Source: Styela clava (Eukaryota; Chordata; Ascidiacea; Stolidobranchia; Styelidae). Taken from it: DNA of 64,000 bases. The stretch lies in contig NC_135259.1 in the NCBI RefSeq assembly GCF_964204865.1, positions 7,388,974-7,452,973 on the forward strand. Reading direction: 5' to 3'. Positions within the stretch are counted from its first letter, which is position 1. Each line of letters opens with the position of its first letter. The notes beneath the pieces are model-generated. The model had not been told where the DNA came from. It ran no database searches and saw only the letters and a program-made list of their open reading frames with translations. The position numbers and the translations under genes are program-made. Positions 12,244-23,981 of the stretch are shown piece by piece.

Positions 12244-14612
12244 ATGCTTATTTACGCCAACATATATGATGTTAGTACACGGAAAGCAGGAGAAAAGTTT
12301 CTTGTAAATCTTTATGAATCTGGAGAATTTACCGAAAAATGGGACAGAGAAGAACTGACGGAAATGTTCGAAGAATATTTGGATGGCCAGAACAAAAATT
12401 TCAATGATGTTTTGTATCATATGAGTCGATATCATCCAATCCTACTGTATGTGAGACGCCACACAGTGGTGGAATTTGTACGTGGGGAAATTGACAAATT
12501 GTACGAGAGGTATCAAAGGAAAGATAATCAAGATAATTCATTGTTCGCTAACACGAAAGAAAATCAGGATTCTGGGGAGATAATTCCAGGACGGAAGCCG
12601 ATCTATTCGGGCGGTGCTATTCCTGCATCTCCATTGGCTTTGCACTCGTTTCCCATTTCGGATTCTATAAGAAAAATATTTTCAAAAAATGATGGAGTTA
12701 GTCAGATTGTTAAACAAAAAATGAAAAATTTACTGACAACTCCGTTAGTATTTTCAAAATATCCAGATGAATTTCATTTATTACTTCACATTGAGGAGTT
12801 GCAACACGAAGTAGATATGATGACGTATGACATGGAATCAACTACTCTGTTTCGAGAAAGCAAAAACGATAAACTATTTCTGCACGTTCCTGGATTAGCG
12901 GAGAAGCGGTCTTCAATATTGAAGGGAGATCGTCTCTTCGCAAAAAGTGGACATGTATGGCAAACTCGGCAAAGATTGGTACGAAGATTAAGTTCATGAG
13001 GTAAGGCAAAATAATGTTGAGATTCAATTTCACAAAAATTTTCACAACGAGTATATCATTGGAATGAGAATATATATCAAATTTAGACTGAATCGTTACC
13101 CATTAAAATGATGCATAGGGAACTCACATTGATGAAAAAATTGGAAAACATTCTGTTTCCTGTCGATGACAGTTATCTACTGAGAGATGCTGAAAAGCCA
13201 AAACTACTTTAAAGACGGGGTTTATAGAAAATAACCCACATCAAGTAGCAGCAATTCAAAACATCGTGAAAGAAAATTCCTCGAAAATCTATATCATATA
13301 TGGACCTCCAGGAACTGGAAAAACTGTAACAATGGTGGAATCAGTTTTCCAAACGATAAAAAATATCCTGATTTCCACATCCTTGTTGCTACACCATCTA
13401 ACAGTGCATGTGATTTGTTAGCAAAACGATTATTGAAACACGTTAACAAGAAAGACATTTGGCGTTTAACAGCGCCCTCACGTATGGATATTCCAGAATC
13501 TATGGTAGAAATATTAATGTTTGGCACTTCGGCTTCAAGAGAAAACCTTAGTAAATACAAGATTATTGTCAGCACTTTGATAACGGCAGGAAGAATAGCA
13601 TCTGCAAATTTCGAACCGAGGATTTTCGATAGAATTTTTATTGATGAATGTGGTCAATCCATGGAACCAGAATTATTGGTAGCAGTATCAGGAATAATAT
13701 GAGATGAAGGAAAAGTAGTTTTAGCAGGTGACCCAAAACAGTTGGGCCCGATAATTCGCTCTCGGATAGCCAAAAAACACGGATTACAAACTTCATTTCT
13801 GGAAAGATTGATGGGAACTCCATTGTACGTAAAGCAAAATGGCAAATTCAACGAACATAGAGTGACGAAGCTATTAAAAAATTACCGTTCCCACGAAGCC
13901 ATTATCAAAGTTTCAAACGAAGAAATCTATGATAACGAATTAGGGGTTTGTGCTGACAAATTAATACGAAATTCTCTGTGTTCGTGGGGTGAGCGTCCAC
14001 GAAAAAAAATTTCCGGTCATTTTTCATGACGTTCGAGGAAAAGATGAACGCGAAGAAAAGGGTCCATCATTTTTCAACAGCAAGGAGGTGAAAATAGTAC
14101 AGCAGTACGTTGAGAACCTTTTGTTAGATCGCAGACATCGTGTTAAACCAGAAGAAATAGGAATAATAGCACCATATCACAGCCAAGTACAGAAAATCAG
14201 AAAAGAAATTAAGCAACCTGGAATTAAAATTGGAAGCGTGGAAGAATTCCAGGGTCAAGAACGACGTGTCATTATTATCAGTACCGTCAGAAACAACGAA
14301 AAAAATCTTAAAACCGATGCACGTTTTCGACTTGGCTTCCTCGCCAAATCAAAACGATTCAACGTCGCTGTGACTCGAGCTAAAAGTCTTTTAGTAGTAG
14401 TCGGAAATTCCAAAATTTTATGCATGGATAAATACTGGAGAAAACTCTACGATTTCTGTAAAATCAATGGTTCTTTCATCGGAACGACTTTGGCTGAAAG
14501 TAAAATTCTGCATCTCACTACGTTCATGCCTACGCAAAACGATGACGTTTATGACCTCACAGAGGATGACGTCGAAGATTCCGGAGTTCCGGAATGGAAA
14601 ATGGACTCATAG
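12244..14612 (+). pseudogene. MOV10-like RNA helicase, copy A, broken
   Basis: This is a close relative of the intact copy at 17487-19925, starting at the equivalent ATG and ending in the same PEWKMDS C-terminus. Relative to that copy it carries a short deletion with frameshift near 12942-12952, single-base losses near 13107, 13208 and 13357, a GGA-to-TGA stop at 13700-13702, and a one-base gain in an A-run near 14005. The helicase motifs survive in pieces: GPPGTGKT near 13300, DECGQS near 13645, NYRSH near 13885, EEFQGQERR near 14245 and VAVTRAK near 14370. The final 200 codons remain open. The lesions are spread across the gene, so a sequencing error in one place would not explain them. Transcription cannot be judged. 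About 0.8 kb of 3' flank is also shared with copy B. Confidence 0.88.
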
Positions 14613-15400
14613 TTCTCAATATATATATATATTGTATATAAAAAGTAATAAAGTAATTTAGTTTTAATTTATATAAATTATATGTAGCAATTGATATTCT
14701 TAAAATGAATAGAAGATTGGACCAAATGCTATTTTTATATTCTCAACGAGGTTGGAACAATGACGCAAACAATTATGTGTCATACCAATCAATCTAAAAA
14801 CTGTGTGGGCATTTGGTATAAAATTGCAACATATTAGTCATCGGAATAAGTTCAGCTTATTTTCCGATATCCTATAAATTTAATAAATTATTAGGAATTG
14901 ATTTTCATACTCAATTAAATTAAAGTAAATATGTGAACTAAAATACCAAAAATTATATAACTTTCAAACTTTTATTATGGCAGAACTTGTTCCGCTTAAG
15001 ATCTTTTATACTGGCGTCAAACTAATTTATATGACTAATACTTCAATGCGATATATATTCTAATGAGGTCCTTCAAATGGCGCATGGAGCCATATTACCA
15101 CATCTACTTCATTTTTTAGAAATAGATTGTAATAATTTATTATTTCGTGATTATTTGTTTACTTTAATTATTTAGATGACATAATAGTTTGCATTGTATT
15201 GCTATTGTATATAGTAAAAGTAATAACAAATCTACTTTTACTGTTGTTTCAAGAGAAGCCTAATTGTGCGAAGCGCGGATAATCATTGTATTTTTAAAAC
15301 GTTTTGAGTTGAAGAGAAATTTATGTACTATTTTGGTCTTTATTATTGGTTCGCAATTTACTCTTGTGCTTTCTTAAATCAATTTATATGTACATCAGTG
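14613..15400 (+). repeat. Segmentally duplicated 3' flank of helicase copy A
   Basis: Blocks such as GATTGGACCAAATGCTATTT (near 14715) and GTTTGCATTGTATTGCTATTG (near 15188) recur in the same order downstream of copy B (about 20011 and 20580). The duplication therefore extends about 0.8 kb past the stop codon. No gene is seen in it. Confidence 0.8.
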
Positions 15401-16450
15401 ATTAAAATGTGATTGAATGTGAATGCAGAAAAATGGCTTTTTTAAATTTTAAAAGAGTTTCTCATTAAATTGAATTCTCTGCTTCTGAATTGCATACTTC
15501 ATTCGTAATCCTATTCGTTTAATTATGTTTTTGACATTTTGGATTGGTTTTGCTAGTCCGCCGGTCCGTAAAATCACTTTCGAAATTTTAGTGACATGTG
15601 ATAAAGTTAGTGATTTTAACGAAAAAGCCCTCCTATTTGAAGTACACTATATATTGTGCAGCTCCCCCAACGCCAATCCCTCAGCCTGCGTTACATGTGT
15701 TATAACGAAACTCCTGACCTATATTCATAACTCAGTCTTGATAGAATATGTATAATCCAATAATCGTACTTTGTTCTTTCTTATTTTAAACTTTTAGTGA
15801 GATTTTACAATTTATTCGCGAGTACTAGCAATGTGGAAATACGTCAATAGCATTTTTTCAGTTCCAATGCGCATAGATCTTCATTGATACACTGTATAAT
15901 ATATTATAAAGCATTGGATGTGATTAAATTCGTAATAAAATTTTGATTTGAATGGTATCTCTAAAATGAAACAACCCGTAGCACAATTTCGAAGTGCCTA
16001 TACGAACGAGCCACACTATTGGATGTATGTATCGTATGACTATTTTTTTTAAACCGAACTGATTTCTCCAAGCAGTACAAATTTGATATATACACAAGTG
16101 ACGCTGGTGTCATTGACCTAAAACGTCCACACAAAGAATTCGTGAAAGTTGTATCCCTATTTGCTATGAATAGAGTACCTTCATACAGACCAAATGACAC
16201 GAGTCCAAAACAAGTGCAAGATCAATTTAAACTTCGCCTGACAAAGGTATCTGTACCGGGGAATCCCACGGTGTCTAATCATGCGATAAATATCTACGAT
16301 TCAACCAGATAAATCTTATAGTATCGTAATATGACATACATGCAGTTATGTCCGCAGGTACTGGTTAATGGCGGTAGTTTGAATTTGACATATTTAGCTC
16401 TTGGATTTCACGAATTATCTCTTTATCGAATTCTAAACAGAAATATAAAA
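15401..16450. other. Spacer between helicase copies, no gene recognised
   Basis: AT-rich sequence without a supported coding region. The open frame at 15525-15755 has no known domain. Confidence 0.4.
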
Positions 16451-16454
16451 TATA

Positions 16455-17345
16455 TTGTTTAAAGTGAAGTGATATGCAGCAGGTCTTCAGGCGAATAGAA
16501 TATTTCGTTGAATGTTGGAGTTAAGGTTTAAAGCAGGGGGCGGCAAACCTTTTGTCGCTCGCGGGCCAAAATTAAGGATATCAAGTCATTGGCGGGCCGC
16601 ACTTATTTTTAGAAAGTTGAAAACCGAACGGATGGTACTTTGTATAATAAAAATCAAGCAGTGATACATCTCTCCAATAGAATATAGATTTATTTCTTCA
16701 TTGCATCTCAAAAAATTTCATTTTTATATTTTCTGGGCCATTATATCCTTCGCATTAAGCATAAACTTTTCTACGTTTGGTTGTCATTTGTCTAATTATA
16801 ATTAAATTATTGGCTCATTAAACGAGTAATTGTGAACTTTATGCATGTTAGATTATAATATGATTTAGTCTTACAATAAATTCTGTTACTTAAAGAAAAT
16901 AATCGTCGAAACAACTGTTTTGTTACTATAATTCAGTAAAGCGCCGCGGGCCTGATTATATTGCTCCGCGGGCCGTAGGTTGCCGAGCCCTGGTTTAAAC
17001 GTTATGCAGGAGAAGGGCCACCGCATTAGATGATAAAATTGGTAATTAGTCAGTTCGGTATAGGGTTAGAAGTAGAGATTGCGCTGGAAATTCAAAATGT
17101 TAAATCATTCCTAACTCGAACCCTAACTGGAAAATTACAGATTATTTATTTTAAAACATGGCGGGTGATTTCTACATAAGATCCAAAAGGAGTTTTATGA
17201 AGGATTAATGAATTTTGTACAAAATTTACATTAAAGTAAGCTGCTAACGCTATCAATTGGCTTTATGGAAAAGAACAACCACAGACTAAGCATATACACA
17301 TTAAATATAAGATTTTTGTATATGGAAACAGTCTTTTTACAACAT
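16455..17345 (+). repeat. Duplicated 5' flank of helicase copy B
   Basis: This sequence is similar over most of its length, apart from a hAT insertion, to 26255-26645 next to copy C. Shared landmarks include GTGAAGTGATATGCAGCAGG, GAGATTGCGCTGGAAAT-like sequence and AAAACATGGCGGGTGATTTC. In copy C's neighbourhood it lies in the same plus orientation although gene C is on the minus strand. Confidence 0.82.
16534..16992. mobile_element. hAT-type MITE (CAGGGGGCGGCAAAC family), 459 bp
   Basis: Terminal repeats CAGGGGGCGGCAA and TTGCCGAGCCCTG are flanked by 8-bp duplications GTTTAAAG (16526-16533) and GTTTAAAC (16993-17000). The paralogous flank near 26,330 carries a single GGTTTAAAG and no element, which is an empty site. 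Related copies lie near 58.0-58.5 kb and 60.18-60.40 kb. No transposase is encoded. Confidence 0.92.
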
Positions 17346-17486
17346 GATGGCAACAAAATACAAATTTCCGTTTTCAAACGTGCTAATTGATATGGTCAAA
17401 ACATTATATTACTTGTTTTTTTTTAGGAATTATTTGAACAACATATAACAACAGTGATTTTAAGAAGGGCTTTTGCAAATTCTTCC

Positions 17487-19925
17487 ATGCCTATTTACGC
17501 CAACATATATGATGTTAGTACACGGAAAGCAGGAGAAAAGTTTCTTGTAAATCTATATGAATCTGGGGCATTTACAGAAATATGGGACAGAGAAGAACTG
17601 ACGGAAATGTTCGAAGAATATTTGGATGGTCAGAACAAGAATTTCAATGAAGTTTTATATCACATGAATCAATATCACCCAACCCTACTGTATGTAAAAC
17701 GTCACACAGTTGTGGCATTTGTACGTGAAGAAACTGACAAATTATACGATAGGTATCTGAGAAGAGATAATCAAGATAATTCATTATTTGATAATACGGA
17801 TGAAAATCAGGATTCTGGGAGAATAATACCAGGACGGAAGCCGATCTATTCGGGCGGTGCTATTCCTGCATCTCCATTGGCTTTGCACGCGTTTCAAATT
17901 TCGGATTCCATAAGGAAAATTGTTTCAAAATATGATGTAGTTAGCCACAGTGTTGAACAAAAAATGAAAGATTTACTGACGACTCCGTTAGTATTTTCAA
18001 AATATCCAGATAAATTTCATTCATTACTTCACATTGAAGAGTTGCAACACGAAACAGATATGATGACGTATGACATGAAATCCACTACTTTATTTCGAAA
18101 AAAAAATAACAACAACCTATTTCTGAACGTTCCTGGATTAGCTGAGAAGCGGCCTTCAGTATTGAAGGGAGATCGTCTATTGGCAAAGACATTGGACATG
18201 TATGGCAATCCTGGCAAAGATTGGTACGAAGGTTATGTTCATGGAGTAAGGCAAAATGATGTTGAGATTCAATTTGACAAAAATTTTCACTACGATTATA
18301 TCAGTAGAATGAAAGTATATATCCAATTTAGACTGAATCGTCACCCATTGAAAATGATGCATAGGACACTCACATTGGTAAAAAAATTGAAAAAAATTCT
18401 GTTTCCAGTCGATGACATCAGTTATCTACTGAGAGATGCTGAAAAGCCAAAACTACCTTTAAAGACAGGGTTTATAGAAAATAACCCACATCAAGTAGCA
18501 GCAATTCAAAACATCGTGAAAGAAAATTCCTCGAAAATCTATATTATATATGGACCTCCAGGAACAGGAAAAACTGTTACAATGGTGGAATCAGTTTTTC
18601 AAACGATGGAAAAATATTCTGATTTCCACATCCTTGTTGCTGCACCATCTAACAGTGCATGTGATTTGTTAGTGGAAAGATTATTAGAACTCGTTGACGA
18701 GAAAGACATTTGGCGTTTAACAGCGCCCTCGCGTATAAATATTCCAGAATCCATGGTAGAAATATCAAGGATTGGCACTTCGGCTTCGAGAGAAAACCTT
18801 AGTAAATACAAGATTATTGTCAGTACTTTGATAACTGCAGGAAGAATAGCATCTGCAAATTTCGAACCGAGGATTTTCGATAGAATTTTTATTGATGAAT
18901 GTGGTCAATCCATGGAACCAGAATTATTGGTAGCAGTATCAGGAATAATAGGAGATGAAGGAAAAGTTGTTTTAGCAGGTGACCCAAAACAGTTGGGCCC
19001 GATAATTCGCTCTCGAATAGCCAAAAAACACGGATTACAAACTTCATTTCTGGAAAGATTGATGGGAAATCCATTGTACGTAAAGCAAAATGGCAAATTC
19101 AACGAACATAGAGTGACCAAGCTATTGAAAAATTACCGTTCCCACGAAGCCATTATTAAAATTTCAAACGAAGAATTCTATGATAACGAATTAGAAGTTT
19201 GTGCTGACGAATTAATGCGAAATTCTCTGTGTTCGTGGGGAAAGCTTCCACAAAAAAATTTTCCGGTCATTTTCCATGACGTTCGAGGAAAAGATGAACA
19301 GGAAAAAAAGAGTCCATCATTTTTCAACAGCGAGGAGGTGAAAATAGTTGGGCAGTACGTTGAGAACCTTTTGTCAGATCGCAGAAATCGTGTTGAACTA
19401 GGAGATATAGGCATAATAGCACCATATCGCAGTCAAGTACAGAAAATAAATGAAGAACTTAAGCAATCGGATATTATCACACGACATCGCAGTCAAGAAC
19501 AGAAAAAAAAAAAAAAAAAAACGAAGCGACCGGATATTAAAATTGGAAGCGTGGAAGAATTCCAGGGTCAGGAACGACGTGTCATTATTATCAGCACCGT
19601 GAGAAGCAACGAAAAAAATCTTGAAACCGATGCACGATTTCGACTTGGCTTTCTCGCCGATCCCAAACGATTCAACGTTGCTGTGACTCGAGCTAAAAGT
19701 CTTTTAGTAGTAATCGGAAATTCCAAAATTTTATGCATGGATAAATACTGGAGAAAACTTTACGATTTCTGTAAAAACAATGGTTCTTTCATTGGAACGA
19801 CTGTGGCTGAAAGTAAAATTCTGGACCTCACTACGTTCATGCCTACGCAAAACGATGACGTTTATGACATCACAGAGGATGACGTCGAAGATTCCGGAGT
19901 TCCAGAATGGAAAATGGACTCGTAG
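17487..19925 (+). CDS. MOV10-like superfamily-1 RNA helicase, copy B, intact
   Basis: An 812-residue protein in one exon. In order it has Walker A GPPGTGKT (356-363), Walker B variant DECGQ (470-474), GDPKQLGP (498-505), NYRSH (549-553), EEFQGQERR (690-698) and VAVTRAK (731-737). The segment around FDRIFIDECGQSMEPELLVA, the end region YDFCKNNGSFIG, and the N-terminal TRKAG...DREEL...LYHM pattern match the MOV10/MOV10L1/Armitage branch rather than UPF1. That family binds RNA and unwinds 5' to 3', with roles in RNA silencing, piRNA production and retroelement control. The start chosen is the ATG matching copy A. A good 3' splice site (T-run then AG near 17424) upstream suggests a 5' UTR intron. 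It is about 190 residues shorter than MOV10. An insertion with six lysines lies at about 660-684. Which paralogue it is (MOV10 or MOV10L1) cannot be decided here. Confidence 0.92.
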   Translation: MPIYANIYDVSTRKAGEKFLVNLYESGAFTEIWDREELTEMFEEYLDGQNKNFNEVLYHMNQYHPTLLYVKRHTVVAFVREETDKLYDRYLRRDNQDNSLFDNTDENQDSGRIIPGRKPIYSGGAIPASPLALHAFQISDSIRKIVSKYDVVSHSVEQKMKDLLTTPLVFSKYPDKFHSLLHIEELQHETDMMTYDMKSTTLFRKKNNNNLFLNVPGLAEKRPSVLKGDRLLAKTLDMYGNPGKDWYEGYVHGVRQNDVEIQFDKNFHYDYISRMKVYIQFRLNRHPLKMMHRTLTLVKKLKKILFPVDDISYLLRDAEKPKLPLKTGFIENNPHQVAAIQNIVKENSSKIYIIYGPPGTGKTVTMVESVFQTMEKYSDFHILVAAPSNSACDLLVERLLELVDEKDIWRLTAPSRINIPESMVEISRIGTSASRENLSKYKIIVSTLITAGRIASANFEPRIFDRIFIDECGQSMEPELLVAVSGIIGDEGKVVLAGDPKQLGPIIRSRIAKKHGLQTSFLERLMGNPLYVKQNGKFNEHRVTKLLKNYRSHEAIIKISNEEFYDNELEVCADELMRNSLCSWGKLPQKNFPVIFHDVRGKDEQEKKSPSFFNSEEVKIVGQYVENLLSDRRNRVELGDIGIIAPYRSQVQKINEELKQSDIITRHRSQEQKKKKKKTKRPDIKIGSVEEFQGQERRVIIISTVRSNEKNLETDARFRLGFLADPKRFNVAVTRAKSLLVVIGNSKILCMDKYWRKLYDFCKNNGSFIGTTVAESKILDLTTFMPTQNDDVYDITEDDVEDSGVPEWKMDS

Positions 19926-20800
19926 TTTTTAATATATATACTGTACATTGAAAGTAATTCAGTTTTAATTGTATTTAAATTATATGTAGGTATTTCAAAC
20001 AAGGATAGCAGATTGGACCAAATGCTATTTTATATTATCAACCAGGTGGGAGCAATGACGCTAACAAATATATATCATAACGATCAATTAAAAAACTGCG
20101 TTGACTTATGGTAGAAAAATGCAACATATTAGTCATCAGAATAAGTTCAGCTTATTTGCCGTTATACAAATATTTTCATCACACACTTTTTTGAGTGTAT
20201 CAGTAAAAATGAAATTTGGAATTCAATGAAGTATATTGTCAACTTCTCAATCTGGTCAAACTGTCAACCGACTCTTGTAGTATTTCGCGCGTGGTACAAC
20301 TCTGAAGACATCGTGAATATGTAACTAAAATAACAAATAACAACAAAAATAATACTTTTAAACTATTACTATTGGAGAACTTGTTCCACTTAAGATCATT
20401 TATACTGGCGCCAACCTTATACATATGACTCATACTTGAATGTGATATATTTTCTAATGAGGTCATTCAAATGCCGCATGAAGCCATATCACCACCCCTA
20501 CTCAGTTTTTTAGAAATAGATTTTCTTAATTCATCATTTTGTGACTAAATCTTTACATTGGTTATTTAGATGGCGAGTAATTTGCATTGTATTGTTATTG
20601 TAAAAGTAATGGCAAATCTATTTATACTGTTGTTTCAAAAAAAGCTTATTTCGTTCAAAACGCAGAAATGCATTGTATTTCCAAAACGCTTTGAGTTGCA
20701 GAAAAATTAATCTACTATTTTGGTCTTCGTGATTGGTTCGCAGTTTACTGTTGTACTTAACTTGCCTTCCTATGTACATCTTCATTCAAATTCAGATAAT
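19926..20800 (+). repeat. Duplicated 3' flank of helicase copy B
   Basis: Collinear with the copy A flank at 14613-15400 and, in pieces, with sequence around copy C (minus-strand blocks 23735-23981 and 21440-21720; plus-strand block 23620-23725). Landmarks are the GGACCAAATGCTATTT block, a GGAGAACTTGTTCCACTTAAG block near 20373 and a TTTGCATTGTATTGTTATTG block near 20580. No gene is seen. Confidence 0.8.
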
Positions 20801-21439
20801 GTGGGTTATAAAGGTTGAATACTCAAAATAAAAGGACAAGACATCAATGGTTTGCATTTTTTAATTGAGATATATTATTGGAATATATTTGGCGTACCGG
20901 CACGAAGGTTGACGCAAACCGGCGGTTGAGAACCATTGTACTAGCTAGAGAGACTTCACTTAGCAATCGGAGACGATTTTGGGCTGCTGAGTGCAAAATA
21001 GAATATAAATCTGAAGAAGTACGATTGATCAAGTCAGTCGGTTGACTGCTATCAAAACAAAAACTTACTAGCTTGTGGCCATATGGGACCTATTAATGGA
21101 GGAGTTACCATTATCTGATTAAGGTTACTTTTGTTTTTGATATGATATTAGGTCATCAAAAGTCAATATAGTTTCATGTCTTTGATACCATTTAAAGGAT
21201 TTTGATGTCGATGAACCTGAATTTTTCTTTTGACTGGAAAGTTCAATGACTCAATTAAACTTGGGTATTGGGCTCTGCTTCCTCCCAATAACTCTAATAT
21301 GGATGACAATTTTCCCATCATAGTGGTATCGATTTATAATAGTTATTATTTACGTTTAAAATATATAGGAAACTTTGAATTGGAAATTGTTTTCGCAGAT
21401 ATACTGCATAGTAAATCATTTTACAGTGTTAGGTATCCA

Positions 21440-21720
21440 GAATGATGATGTACATATGAAGTTCATTTAAGCAAGTACAACACTAAATTGCCAATCAATA
21501 ATTACGACCAAAACAGTAGACAAATTTCTGTTCAACACCGAACGTTTTGGAAATAAAATGCCGTTCCGCTTTTTGCATGAAGAAAGCTTTTCTTGAAATA
21601 CCAATATAAATAGATTCGGTATTACTTTCACCATATATATACAATAGCAATACAATGCAAATTACTACGCCATCTAAATAATAAATGTAAAGAATTAGTC
21701 ACGATGAGTAATGTAGTAAT
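21440..21720 (-). repeat. Minus-oriented fragment of the helicase 3' flank
   Basis: The reverse complement matches about 20560-20790 downstream of copy B (TTTAGATGGCG-TAGTAATTTGCATTG, then ACTGTTTTGGTC-like and GTTGTACTT-like blocks). Its orientation fits the distal 3' flank of minus-strand copy C, separated from it by inserted retroelement sequence. Confidence 0.7.
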
Positions 21721-22135
21721 GAGTCATTAAGGTACAACTAAATTGTGGCATTGCCAGCCCGCTCCGATTTCTTGGTGTATTGGAAGTGGCCTCGCTCTCT
21801 GGAGTATTTTCCTTGAGGCCACCCCGGCGTTTCTTTAACGAAATTCTTTTTTTAGTAATTCGTTATCGCTTTCGTTTGACTTGCTTTGGTTAGGTAGTAG
21901 TAGCTGTTCAACTTGTTTTCATTGTTGTCTTCGTTCCTGCACTACCATAAATAGTAGTTTAGTTATAAATATAGAACAGCTAACTTTTATAGCTTATCTT
22001 GCTAAATTCACCCCTTTTGCGGAACATCTGGTTGTCTAACTTGTTTTCTTGGTCGTTTTATGTCTGCCAGGACACACTTGCCTCTCGGCACTGATTTAGT
22101 GATTTAGTTCAGAGTGCAGTCGGAAGTCTAAGACC

Positions 22136-23029
22136 ATGTCTACCTTGGTATCTTCTGTGTCGCCTAAATCGCTTTTTTCAAGCGTGGCGGCGTCTCTACT
22201 TAAGGTAGTTAAAGTAAAGGGGGTGGAGGTCTCTCGCGGCGAGTCGATTGATGTTTTAACAGCTCAAGACATACCTACCGTCTCGGCGTTTTTTGAGCTT
22301 TTCACTTCCGTGGAAAAACTGCGTCCCTTTAAATCCCTATAGTTGAGGGTATTTTTCCTATTCGACGGGGTTTGTAGAATTTAACTTTTCAGTCCACGGA
22401 TGGTGGTTCTACTCGTGATAATTTTCCTAATAGTGTCGGTAACATCCTGGACACTCCCTCGGGTGAACTTAAATTTGGTCTCCCTCGTGGCCCTGGCACA
22501 CGAATCAGAGTGCGAGGTATTATAACTGAAGCCACAATAGACCAGTTAAAGTCGATGCTTAGTTTTTTAAAATTTGGAAATATTCGGCGAGTATTCAAGA
22601 TCTTCCTAAAAAACACCAGGGTCTGAAATGGCTATGTACAGGCCATAGTTGATGAGTTTGATGCATCTAATTTCCCAGACTTCATCAACGTTGGTGGGAT
22701 GCGTTGCAAGACGTCCCTCCCTGCAGAGCTTTATATAAAAACTTGCCTGAACTGTTTCTAATCTGGGCATCCTGCTCGAGATTGCGTATTCCCTCCGTCT
22801 TGTCGTCTCTGCAAGAAATCGGGGCATGTTCACTTATAATAATAACTGCGCTCTGTCTGTTCTTAAGATCTGTCAAATCCTTAAGGTACAGATAATCAAC
22901 TTAAAAAAGGCTCTCGATAAAGAAGACCGATATGTCAAGACAAAGGATGTAAATAATATAATCAAATCAGTAATAGGGAATTTATATCAGCACCTCTTGG
23001 AGCGTGAGACAAAGTATATTAATATATGA
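22136..23029 (+). pseudogene. Decayed retrotransposon ORF1/gag-like gene with zinc knuckles
   Basis: A 68-codon frame starts at 22136 (MSTLVSSVSPKS) and stops. Coding-like sequence continues in other frames, with a basic region GLPRGPGTRIRVRG near 22480. A CCHC zinc knuckle near 22744-22785 reads C-x2-C-x4-H-x4-C with one stop inside. A second partial knuckle follows (CRLCKKSGH, near 22805-22830). A lysine- and glutamate-rich coiled-coil-like stretch ends at 23029. Multiple stops and frameshifts show it is dead. No reverse transcriptase was found nearby. It most resembles ORF1 or gag of a retroelement; the clade is undetermined. Confidence 0.6.
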
Positions 23030-23619
23030 GTTGCTTCCAAATTGGAAGGAGATTCTATCCGGATATAACATCTAACTATGGAAAATCTCACGTTCTAAGA
23101 CGCCGATAAACAAACCCCTTTAGTATTTTTCTTCCTCCGGGAATAACCAAACTATCTATAACTTAACTATGTCTCACTTCTGTGAGACAGACTAATTATA
23201 TTCATTTTTCTAACAAAAATAAGTCCAGTATCTACAGTATAATATATAAAATCTAGTCTGACATATTAATTGCAAGTCAAACATAACATTTATTAACGCC
23301 AAATACACTAGGAGTTTTAGCTTCTTTTTTTCTGGTAAAAGTTTTTTATGTTTATTTCTTAGAATTCTTATATATTCGGAGGAGACGGACATCACGTGAC
23401 AGGGAGAGTTTACATGAGTGTGCACCAAGGTGCATTTCTCCAAACTCTCCCTTGTCACGGAAGTGTTCGTCAACTCTAAACCTCTGTTCTCTACTGGTGA
23501 TTTTATTTTGCCTGCTTAAAGGTATTTACAGGAAACAGGATCTACAAGCCTCCCCTGAAAAGACGTAAGTATGAAAAAAGGTAAGTATCGGTGGGTTGAG
23601 GCCTACTTTAAAAAAAATA
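23030..23619. other. Retroelement-associated or unassigned DNA with an inverted repeat
   Basis: No gene. It includes imperfect inverted arms CGTGACAGGGAGAGTTT (23395-23411) and AAACTCTCCCTTGTCACG (23442-23459), with a smaller TGCACC/GGTGCA pairing inside the loop. Confidence 0.45.
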
Positions 23620-23725
23620 AAAAATAAAAGTACAAAAATGCAACATATCAAAATAAGTGTAGTTCACAAAAAAATACTTTCAAACTTTTATTATGGGAGA
23701 ACTTGTTTCGTTCAAGCGGATTAAG
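23620..23725 (+). repeat. Small plus-oriented fragment of the helicase 3' flank
   Basis: It matches about 20310-20400 of copy B's flank and 14940-15000 of copy A's (CTTTCAAACTTTTATTATGG followed by GAGAACTTGTTTC). It lies in plus orientation between two minus-oriented blocks of the same flank, so it is an internal inversion. Confidence 0.65.
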
Positions 23726-23981
23726 TTTGTAAATTGATTTTTTTTTATTCATTTTTTATATATATTTTTTTATAACACAGATTTGTAAATTGATTGATAT
23801 GACACATAAATATTGGTGTCAGTACTCACACCTGCTGGTTGATACTACTAAAAATTGCATCTAATCCAATCTGCTATCCTTGTTTAGAATAATATTTGTT
23901 ATATATAGTTTAAATACAAGTAAAACTAAATTACCTCAGAGTGGACAATATTGATGGGATACAGCACAAATTTGTTGAAAA

